Shown here: positions 39,330 to 47,016 of the stretch, in pieces
How the letters are laid out: each line of letters opens with the position of its first letter
Position numbering within the stretch: position 1 is the stretch's first letter
Assembly (NCBI GenBank): GCA_021646465.1
Contig: SOET01000025.1
Coordinates: 1-64,000 of the forward strand
Direction: 5' to 3'
Length of the DNA: 64,000 bases
Source of the DNA: Candidatus Kuenenia hertensis
Lineage (GTDB): Bacteria > Planctomycetota > Brocadiia > Brocadiales > Brocadiaceae
Made by a program: the position numbers and the translations under genes
Notes under the pieces: model-generated
The model's database searches: none
What the model was told of the DNA's origin: nothing
The model's input: only the letters and a program-made list of their open reading frames with translations

Positions 39330-40667
39330 ATGCGACAATCCGAATATCAGAGACTTAAGAACATTTACTATTTTAGATTACAAAAAATGAATGAATTATT
39401 AATAAAAGGCGGTTATGTGGTCGACCCCGCTTCCGGCTTTGAAGGTTACGCAGATATTCTTGTAAAGGACGGGAAAATAGAGGCCGTTTCAACCAATATT
39501 ACTGCCAACCACTCCGTAAGGATTATTGATGCAACGAATAAACATATAATCCCCGGTCTGATTGACTGTCACGTTCACTTTCGCGAACCGGGGCTTGAAT
39601 ATAAGGAAGATATCTCTACGGGTTCCCGCGCCGCGGCAAAGGGAGGATATACCACGGTAATTTGCGAACCCAATACTAACCCCACCATTGATTCACCGGC
39701 CATGGTGGATTTGTTATCAGAAAGAATTTCAAAAAAGAGCGTCATAAACGTTTTCACCAAGGCGTGCATTACAAAAGGTTCTTTAAGTGAAGAATTAACG
39801 GACATTGCCGCACTGACAAAGCACAAACGTGTGAAGGCATTATCGGATGATGGCAATCCCGTGTTTAATGATGCATTAATGGAAAAAGCCTGCAAACTTT
39901 CCGCGCAGCATTCTATTATTATCAGCCCGCATTGCGAAGACTCTCCGGTTTATTTGAATAAGATAAAAGAAAATCCCAATGCGACTCGCTTTCCAGGCGA
40001 ACCCTATTCCCACGAAACCGATTTTGCAAAGCGTGACATTCGTTATACGGAACAAGCGAGAGGACGGCTGCATATTTCCCATATAAGTCTGAAGAATACT
40101 CTGGCGGCAATACAACAAGCCAAGGAAAGAGACATCGGAAAAATTACTTGTGAAGTAACGCCCCATCACTTATTATTGGATAACAGCTTCCGGGATAAAG
40201 ACGGAAATACACCGAAAACGAACCCTCCCCTGCGATCCCGTGAAGATAGGGACGCCCTGCAAAGGGGGTTGGTAAACGGCATTCTTGACGTTATTGCTAC
40301 AGACCATGCCCCGCACACTGATGATGATTTAAAAAAGGGAGCAACGGGTTTTGTTGGGCTTGAGACAGCCCTGGGCGTATTGCTTGCAAAACTTGTTCAT
40401 CCCGGTTTCATCACTTTTAAAGAACTTATAGCGAAAATGTCCACTAATCCCGCCCGCATTTTCCAAATAAATGGCGGCAGTCTTGCGGAAGGTATGCCGG
40501 CAGATATTGCCATAGTTGATATAAATAAAGAATGGACGGTTGACGTTAACGCATTTGAATCAAAGGGAAGGAACTGCCCCTTTCATGGCTGGAGGCTGAA
40601 GGGAAAAGTTTCAACTACTATTATTGATGGAAAGGTTATTGTAGATAATTACAGAATACAATGTTAA
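39330..40667 (+). CDS. pyrC: dihydroorotase
   Basis: The zinc enzyme interconverts carbamoyl aspartate and dihydroorotate in pyrimidine synthesis. Metal motifs are DCHVHFREPG and ATDHAPHTDDD, plus ISPHCED and HISHISL. The usual start would be MNELLIKGGYVVDP at 39387; ATG 39330 has AAGGACAGATATA in front, and an ATG at 39303 also exists, so the start is unresolved. It overlaps the NYN gene by 7 nt. Confidence 0.93.
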   Translation: MRQSEYQRLKNIYYFRLQKMNELLIKGGYVVDPASGFEGYADILVKDGKIEAVSTNITANHSVRIIDATNKHIIPGLIDCHVHFREPGLEYKEDISTGSRAAAKGGYTTVICEPNTNPTIDSPAMVDLLSERISKKSVINVFTKACITKGSLSEELTDIAALTKHKRVKALSDDGNPVFNDALMEKACKLSAQHSIIISPHCEDSPVYLNKIKENPNATRFPGEPYSHETDFAKRDIRYTEQARGRLHISHISLKNTLAAIQQAKERDIGKITCEVTPHHLLLDNSFRDKDGNTPKTNPPLRSREDRDALQRGLVNGILDVIATDHAPHTDDDLKKGATGFVGLETALGVLLAKLVHPGFITFKELIAKMSTNPARIFQINGGSLAEGMPADIAIVDINKEWTVDVNAFESKGRNCPFHGWRLKGKVSTTIIDGKVIVDNYRIQC

Positions 40668-41341
40668 TCATTATTGATGGTTATAATCTTATCTTTACTG
40701 TTCCGGAATTGGAAAAACATGTGGAAAGGAACTGTATTGAAGCGGTGCGCGATTTTGTAATATCCATCCTCTCCCAATACCGTCAGGAAAAACATTACGA
40801 TATAATCGTTGTTTTTGACGGCACGTATTCGGAAACGAGTTTGCCAAGGAAACTGCTTTGCGGCGGAATAAGAATAATCTATTCTAAAACAGGGGTTAAT
40901 GCAGACACCGAAATCATGAACATTACCAGTCAACTGAGAAATCCAAAAGACGTTTGCATTGTAACGTATGATAATGAAATAAAAAGACACGTAAAAAAAT
41001 GCGGCTGCCAGATTATGGATCCAAAATCATTGTACAGAGAAATGTACGATGTGCTTTATAAAGAGAATGATAAAAAATCCACCGAACCTGAAAGTAAATT
41101 GAAAGGACCTACTGAGGCTGATGCAAAGTCATGGAAAGGTGTTTTTCAGGAAGTTACCACTGAAGAGATCGATTTTCACATAAAGAATTCAGGGATATCA
41201 GATTTAAAGAAAAAGCAGGAACCTGTAATAATTGAAAATAAGACGGATGATACGCATCGGGAATCCCCGATGTCCGATTATGACACGCAATACTGGGTTC
41301 GCGTCTTTGAAGAATTTGAAAACAATGACAAGAAAAATTAA
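40661..41341 (+). CDS. NYN (YacP-like) RNase domain protein
   Basis: The 226-residue protein has a PIN-like NYN domain in the first 150 residues: MLIIIDGYNLIF, IIVVFDGTYSE, NADTEIMNI and DVCIVTYDNEI, supplying the acidic metal-binding residues. The C-terminal part is Lys/Glu-rich and ends DYDTQYWVRVFEEFE. YacP/Rae1 homologues cleave RNA. It is coupled to pyrC upstream and vanZ-like downstream by overlaps. Confidence 0.85.
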   Translation: MLIIIDGYNLIFTVPELEKHVERNCIEAVRDFVISILSQYRQEKHYDIIVVFDGTYSETSLPRKLLCGGIRIIYSKTGVNADTEIMNITSQLRNPKDVCIVTYDNEIKRHVKKCGCQIMDPKSLYREMYDVLYKENDKKSTEPESKLKGPTEADAKSWKGVFQEVTTEEIDFHIKNSGISDLKKKQEPVIIENKTDDTHRESPMSDYDTQYWVRVFEEFENNDKKN

Positions 41342-41702
41342 AATTCACTGGAGCCTGAAATGTGCCCTGACATGTGTTTATGCGTATATCATTTACGCTA
41401 TATCCTCAAGAGACACATCTTCCGTCCCTTTGCCAAACCATATAGATAAACTTATCCATTTTGTGGAGTATGGCATATTATGCACATTTGTCTGTTGGGT
41501 CGTTTCTTCTTTTCCAATCACGTCCGCGAAAATATTTTATTTGTTAACTATTGGTATAACTTCGCTGTATGGAATGTCAGATGAATTTCACCAATCTTTC
41601 ACCCCGCATCGTTCCGTAGAAATATTCGACTGGTTGGCGGATACCACCGGTGCGGCAGCGGCAAGCTTTTTCTGGCGGTTCTTTCTCCGAAAATACCTAT
41701 AA
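41325..41702 (+). CDS. VanZ-like membrane protein
   Basis: The protein is 125 residues from ATG 41325 (MTRKIKIHWS), 17 nt inside the NYN gene. It has about four transmembrane helices with the VanZ signature: ISSRDTSSVPLP, HIDKLIHFVEYG and SDEFHQSFTPHRSVEIFDWLADTTGA. The function is unclear outside teicoplanin resistance. It is the third gene of the pyrC unit. Confidence 0.85.
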   Translation: MTRKIKIHWSLKCALTCVYAYIIYAISSRDTSSVPLPNHIDKLIHFVEYGILCTFVCWVVSSFPITSAKIFYLLTIGITSLYGMSDEFHQSFTPHRSVEIFDWLADTTGAAAASFFWRFFLRKYL

Positions 41703-41718
41703 TTTTGCAATAACACAT

Positions 41719-41840
41719 AGGATCTGCGAAGCAGAATTGAACCTGACATATAGCGGAATGCTCCCCTCATAAAATGTGAATTTTAAATTGGTAACAGGGT
41801 GGTACGGACTGTGTAGAGACGCATAGCAATGCGTCTCTAC
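41719..41840. repeat. intergenic hairpins and solo repeat end
   Basis: TCTGCGAAGCAGA near 41722, a GGAATGCTCCCC end (41755-41766) of the dispersed repeat family, and a perfect 12-bp hairpin GTAGAGACGCAT/ATGCGTCTCTAC (41813-41824/41829-41840) with loop AGCA. The last may also stop transcription from either side. Confidence 0.6.
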
Positions 41841-41899
41841 TTGTGTAGTGAACTTGCACGGCATTGTCTGTAAGTAACAAATTGAGATTCCTAATGATT

Positions 41900-42478
41900 T
41901 TACTTGGCGCTCATTTCCAGAGTGGCAGTATAGACGGAATCATCCGCCTCACTTCCTTTGCCATCAGCATCAACGCCCGCAGCGTAAAATGTTATTGGAT
42001 CAGTAGCGTCTGTAGGAGCGGTCCACTTCACTTTCCAATTCTTTTTCTTCGTACCCTTGAATGTGTGTTCTATATATTTATTTTTGTCTGATTTATCAAG
42101 TCCCCGATAATCACCCGCCGGAATAACCTGTGTGGTATTCCCGATTTTTTTAAATTTTCCTACTCTGTTTCCATCTGCATCAACCGCGGTCATTTCAAAT
42201 CCTCTTTTTTCCCCGCTGAAATTGCTAAATGCTACCTTTAATTTGATAGTTTTTCCGGGTGTATAGTCAGAGGGGCCGGAAATTGAAAATTCAGCATCCC
42301 CGGAATCGGTGGTATAGGTAGCATGACAGCCGCTTGCATTACAGGTGCCGACGTCACCGGGAGATCCGGCCCGGTAAGCATCAGGACCGCTTGCCGAGGC
42401 AAATACAGCATTGGAAAACATACTGCATAATGATACCTTCAGCACCAAACACAGAAGAGAATATTTTATTATTTTCAC
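41900..42478 (-). CDS. exported CX4CH protein of the choice-of-anchor V/reeler-like type
   Basis: The 192-residue secreted protein has a signal peptide (1-27). The motif GDVGTCNASGCHA near residue 47 has CX4CH spacing. It is followed by a beta-rich domain (FSISGPSDYTPGKTIKLKVAF, GFEMTAVDADGNRVG, VKWTAPTDATDPITFYAAGV) typical of reeler-like/choice-of-anchor V proteins. In these proteins the cysteine pair may be a disulfide or bind a heme; which applies here is unknown. It has a promoter region of its own. Confidence 0.78.
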   Translation of the reverse strand: MKIIKYSLLCLVLKVSLCSMFSNAVFASASGPDAYRAGSPGDVGTCNASGCHATYTTDSGDAEFSISGPSDYTPGKTIKLKVAFSNFSGEKRGFEMTAVDADGNRVGKFKKIGNTTQVIPAGDYRGLDKSDKNKYIEHTFKGTKKKNWKVKWTAPTDATDPITFYAAGVDADGKGSEADDSVYTATLEMSAK

Positions 42479-42748
42479 GACACAACTCCTTTCAATAAAT
42501 TAAATGTATTAGACAGGCTGTTTCTTTTTTATAAATATTGTCACTCAACTGCGCATCTATCAAAAAAATAATACGCAACTGTAATACCAATGTAATTCAG
42601 GAATAAGACACATATCTTGTAAGTGCCTTAAGGATGATAAAGATAGGACAAAATAACACACTACATGCCATTTCGAAAATAGAAAGTGAAAAAACAAATT
42701 CTTGTAAATTTTACAGACATCCATTGTAATAGTTACATGTTATTCTTA

Positions 42749-43441
42749 TTATGCAAGGAGAGTTGCTGCTAACCCTGAAATAACGATGCCATCGAATGTT
42801 CCGGCGCCTCCTATACTGGCAATTCCGGTAAGCGTATCCTGTATTTTTCTTAAATGTAAAAGGTCTGCTCCCACAAGTGGTCCCATAACACCTGAAATAA
42901 AAGCAGTTAAAGGGGCAAGCTCACGGTTAAGCATGAACCCGCAAGCTGCGGCAACCAAGGCAGGTATCAATGGCGGCAATGCTATTCCAACACCCGGTAT
43001 CGGACGGGCAAAATAATAGCACACAGCTATATTAATAATAACTGAAATAACTGTTACCATTAGTGCATATTCTCCTTTCTGAAGAATACGCACTAATTCA
43101 TATATAACGATAATACATGGTACGATGCATCCGCCAACATTTACGGCAATGATCGTATATCTCCTATGTTGTACCATTTGGGGAAGTATACGATGGAAGC
43201 CAAACATCTCAAACCGTTTCACATCAATCACTTCTTTACGGGGAATCTGCTTGATGGGAATATTTATCATTCCTCCAATGAAAATGGCCATCGCAACGAC
43301 CACCGATACATCCGGGCTGAGACCAAGCTTTACGAGGGCTGAAAGCATCACATTGGCAAGAAACAACGGAAACAATATGAGTAAAAACAGGAAAATGGCC
43401 ACGGGCAAACAACCCCAGGGTATTATTGTAGGAGGACGCAT
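42749..43441 (-). CDS. DUF1614 membrane protein
   Basis: The 230-residue integral membrane protein has about seven helices. Family motifs include SPDVSVVVAMAIFIGGMINIPI, VNVGGCIVPCIIVIY and IGGAGTFDGIVISGLAATLLA. The role is unknown. It stands alone between two monocistronic genes. Confidence 0.85.
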   Translation of the reverse strand: MRPPTIIPWGCLPVAIFLFLLILFPLFLANVMLSALVKLGLSPDVSVVVAMAIFIGGMINIPIKQIPRKEVIDVKRFEMFGFHRILPQMVQHRRYTIIAVNVGGCIVPCIIVIYELVRILQKGEYALMVTVISVIINIAVCYYFARPIPGVGIALPPLIPALVAAACGFMLNRELAPLTAFISGVMGPLVGADLLHLRKIQDTLTGIASIGGAGTFDGIVISGLAATLLA

Positions 43442-43621
43442 GGGTATCTTTCGATAAAAGGGTGATAAAGAATATCTTTTTTCTCGAAGTAAGAATATGT
43501 ATTATATCCCCTGATATCTTTATGTCAAAAATTCCTTTTGTTTGAAAAATTTTCCGGGCATAATTAAAAATATGAAACAATTTAAATAATCTGTGTGATT
43601 TGGCAAACGGAACTGTAGTTT

Positions 43622-44902
43622 ATGAATAAATGTAAATATTTAGTATCACTCACTTCACTTTTCCAATTCTTTACCCTGTTGTTTCTTTTCACTTCGTGTT
43701 TTGCAGAAAAAACCGAATCTCGGGGACAATTGTTGATAAACAAATACCTGGAGTGTAATGATACAAACGAGAAGGAAAAAATCCTGAAATCTCTGGATAA
43801 TTTAAATGTCAGCCTGGACAATATAAAAAGCTGGATCAGAGGATCAGTACATTACAACGTAATTAAACCAGGTATATATAGGAAATTAGCGCCAATTGGA
43901 AAGAGAAAAGGCGAGTACTTTATTTACGTTCCTGCTTCCTACGTGCCAGATAGACAGTGGCCTGTTATTGTGGCGTTGCATGGCGTTGGAGGAAGAGGAA
44001 CTGACCAAATAAAAGCATGGATAAGTTCTTCGAACCACAATAACGAGTATATCATTATTGCTCCTACCTATGGTCCCGGCCTATGGTGGGAAGAAGAGGC
44101 AGAACAACTGTTCATTTCAGTTCTTGACGATTTCAGGAAAAGCTTCCCGATAGATACAAACAGGATATATCTCACCGGCTTCTCAAGCGGCGGGCATGCT
44201 GCCTGGTATTTTGCCATTCGGTATCCATGGCTATTTGCAGCTATAAACCCTATTGCAGGGGAATGCCCGCTTCCTTCTTTCATATCTAATATAATGCATG
44301 TACCGGCATACATAGTACATGGCGGAAAAGATACCGTCATTCCGGTAGAAGCAGCAAGAGATGCATATGCACGATTGCAAAAACTCAATTATCCTGTTTT
44401 GTATAAAGAGTTGCCGGAACAAACTCATCGGTTCCCGTTATCAGAAACGAAATCAACGCTTGACTGGTTTCGGACAAAACAACGAGTCATCTATCCGGGG
44501 CAGATTACCTATATTACAGATTCAACAAAATATGATATTGCCTATTGGATTGAAATCACCGAATTTTCAGAATTGGTGGGACACGTTTACGGAATGCAAA
44601 GAGATGCATATGGCCGGCTCTCAAAACCGGATGAATTGCCTGAAACGGCACAAGTGAAAGCGGGCATAGATGAACAAAAGAATGAAATTAATGTAACAGT
44701 CGATGGAGTAAAAGCCCTCCGCCTTTATCTGGAGGAAGAAATGATCGATATGAACAAGCCGTTACATATATTGATTAATGGAAAAACAGTGTTTATGGAT
44801 TCGATAAAGGTAAGCATCAGATCTGTGCTTGAAACAGCAAAAAAAAGAAATGACCGGGAAGCGTTATTTTCCAATTTTATAGATTTGAAAGTAAACCAAT
44901 AA
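43622..44902 (+). CDS. exported alpha/beta-hydrolase esterase
   Basis: The 426-residue protein has an N-terminal export signal (1-28) with FTSC near 27, an imperfect lipobox. The hydrolase core (about 90-290) shows IVALHGVGGRGTD, the nucleophile elbow GFSSGGHAAW (Ser), Asp in HGGKDTVIPVEAA and His in QTHRFPL. It resembles PHB-depolymerase/phospholipase-type esterases. The C-terminal 130 residues are beta-rich. It may be periplasmic or outer-membrane bound. Its substrate cannot be read from sequence. Confidence 0.85.
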   Translation: MNKCKYLVSLTSLFQFFTLLFLFTSCFAEKTESRGQLLINKYLECNDTNEKEKILKSLDNLNVSLDNIKSWIRGSVHYNVIKPGIYRKLAPIGKRKGEYFIYVPASYVPDRQWPVIVALHGVGGRGTDQIKAWISSSNHNNEYIIIAPTYGPGLWWEEEAEQLFISVLDDFRKSFPIDTNRIYLTGFSSGGHAAWYFAIRYPWLFAAINPIAGECPLPSFISNIMHVPAYIVHGGKDTVIPVEAARDAYARLQKLNYPVLYKELPEQTHRFPLSETKSTLDWFRTKQRVIYPGQITYITDSTKYDIAYWIEITEFSELVGHVYGMQRDAYGRLSKPDELPETAQVKAGIDEQKNEINVTVDGVKALRLYLEEEMIDMNKPLHILINGKTVFMDSIKVSIRSVLETAKKRNDREALFSNFIDLKVNQ

Positions 44903-44904
44903 AA

Positions 44905-45182
44905 AGGCAATATTCATGAAGGGATGCAGATGTTATTGCACGATGGGTGGTAACGAATTTGCCATTTTAATAACCGATATTGAAGCATTTAATGATGAAT
45001 TAGTCATATAAAGATTGCAAAAAAACGTAGACGATTACAATAGAAATGATTTGCCTTACAAAGTATCTTTAAGCTTTGGAATTGCTAAAAAAGAACCGCA
45101 TAATGACTGCACATTAGACGAACTTATTGAAAAGGCAGATGCTTTGATGTATAAGCATAAACAAAGCAAAAGGGCTTATTAG
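44905..45182 (+). pseudogene. fragment of a diguanylate cyclase (GGDEF) gene
   Basis: DADVIAR is followed, in another frame, by MGGNEFAILITD, then a TAA at about 45009, then RLQKNVDDYNRND, VSLSFGIAKKEP and ELIEKADALMYKHKQSKRAY. This is the C-terminal half of a GGDEF domain with one frame change and one stop. The upstream half is absent, replaced by the esterase gene's end. Confidence 0.75.
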
Positions 45183-45207
45183 AATAGGTGATGCGGTACA
45201 AAAATCA

Positions 45208-46752
45208 CTACTGATTCAGCGCATCCCTAACTTTCCTTGCCAGGGAATCAGGGGTGAAAGGTTTTTGGAGAAAAACCACTTGTTCTGGCATAATCCCATG
45301 GCGCATCACGGCATCATCTGTGTAACCGGAGATATAAAGCACTTTGATTTCCGGGCGCAGTGCACGGATAGTGTCCGCCACTTTTTGACCACCCATCTCC
45401 GGCATAATCACATCGGAAATCAACAGATGGATGGAACTCTTGTGTTGCTCACAAAGCTGAATCGCTTCATGTACATGACTTGCCTGAAGGACTGAGTAAC
45501 CAAACATTCTCAGGGTAAACGCGGTAATTGTCCGCACTTTCTTTTCATCTTCCACCAGGAGGATTGTTTCGGTGCCGATCAGTGATGAATGACTGATGGG
45601 GGTTTTGCGGGATGAGATTTCTTCTTTGACTAATGGCAGGTAAATCTTAAATACACTGCCGTGTCCTGGTTCGCTGTAAACCCAAATGTAACCCCCGCTT
45701 TGCTTGACGATACCAAAAACAGTAGACAATCCTAAGCCGGTTCCCTTGCCTTTTTCCTTGGTAGTGAAGAACGGCTCGAAGATGTGGGATTGGGTGGTTT
45801 TATCCATGCCGCAGCCAGTGTCTGCCAACGTCAGTATGACAAAACTACCTGGCGGAACTTCAGGGTGGGTTTGCGTATAGGACTCATCCAATTCAACATT
45901 GTGTGTTTCGATGGTGAGGGTGCCGCCGCGGGGCATAGCATCCCGTGCATTGATTACCAGATTCATGATGACCTGTTCGATTTGACTTGGATCGGCTTTC
46001 ACATGCCCCAACGTAGGATCCAAAAAGGTAACCAAAGTAATATCCTCGCCAATTAAACGACGTAGCATTTTCCTGGCGTTGCTCACCAGTTCATTGAGAT
46101 TAAGCACCATTGGTTTCAGCACTTGCTGACGGCTGAAAGCAAGGAGTTGGCGGATCAGAGATGCGCCCCGCTCACCGGCTTTTTTGATCTGTTCAATCTC
46201 TTCACGGACAGGATCGGAAGCAGGCAGTCTTTTGAGCAGGAGGTTACTATAGAGGGCAATGATCGTGAGCAGATTATTAAAATCGTGGGCCATACCTGCA
46301 GCCAGCTTGCCGACAGCCTCCATCTTTTGTGCATGCCTGAGTTGTTCTTCAGTGTGGAGCAGATTCGCCTCTGCCTTCTTGCGCTCTGTTATATCTATTG
46401 AAAGGATGAATACACCCTCCGGCACCGGCTCAAACCTGAGTTCGAACCATCCTTTTCCTCCATCAGGGAAGGTGAACTCGTTCTCCATTTGGTGAGGTTT
46501 CCGATCCTCCATGCACTGACGGAGGAATGAAAACACTTGTGTATTTTCAATGCCAGGATAAGCTTCCATCATAGTACTCCCAATGAGTTTCTCCTTGCAT
46601 TGGCGGCTATGAATGACAGCTGCATTATTAAGATAAAGGTACTTCCAGTCAAAGCCGATGACCTGGCAACCTTCGAGAAGATAGTCTAAGAATTCGTGTG
46701 AAATACTTCTTACCGGGGTGTTGGAATTTTTTGTGTTTAATATATCGCCCAT
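45208..46752 (-). CDS. hybrid histidine kinase (PAS-HK-receiver)
   Basis: The 514-residue cytosolic sensor kinase has a PAS domain (about 20-125) and an H-box LAAGMAHDFNNLL with His156. The ATPase has N (NLVINARDAMP), G1 (DTGCGMD) and G2 (GKGTGLGLSTVFGIVKQSGG). A C-terminal receiver (about 395-510) has the phospho-Asp in LISDVIMPEMGG. No membrane segment or output domain is visible, so phosphotransfer to a partner is expected. Confidence 0.92.
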   Translation of the reverse strand: MGDILNTKNSNTPVRSISHEFLDYLLEGCQVIGFDWKYLYLNNAAVIHSRQCKEKLIGSTMMEAYPGIENTQVFSFLRQCMEDRKPHQMENEFTFPDGGKGWFELRFEPVPEGVFILSIDITERKKAEANLLHTEEQLRHAQKMEAVGKLAAGMAHDFNNLLTIIALYSNLLLKRLPASDPVREEIEQIKKAGERGASLIRQLLAFSRQQVLKPMVLNLNELVSNARKMLRRLIGEDITLVTFLDPTLGHVKADPSQIEQVIMNLVINARDAMPRGGTLTIETHNVELDESYTQTHPEVPPGSFVILTLADTGCGMDKTTQSHIFEPFFTTKEKGKGTGLGLSTVFGIVKQSGGYIWVYSEPGHGSVFKIYLPLVKEEISSRKTPISHSSLIGTETILLVEDEKKVRTITAFTLRMFGYSVLQASHVHEAIQLCEQHKSSIHLLISDVIMPEMGGQKVADTIRALRPEIKVLYISGYTDDAVMRHGIMPEQVVFLQKPFTPDSLARKVRDALNQ

Positions 46753-47016
46753 AGTATTCTCTGTTTTTTGTAATGCACTTATGAAAGGTAACTCCTATGA
46801 AAGAATATTAGTTTCGGCACCTCTTGCCTGGTAACATTATTGGATAGTTTCTTTATAATTCTAAAAAATTTATTTGATGAATCAGGCTTTAAAACGTACA
46901 AAATAATCATACACTATTGGAGAATAGAAATAGTATAATTTATAAACATGGTCAGAACAAATAGACTAAAACCATTTAAACTACAGATTATAATTTTTTT
47001 TACTCCTTAACTCAAT

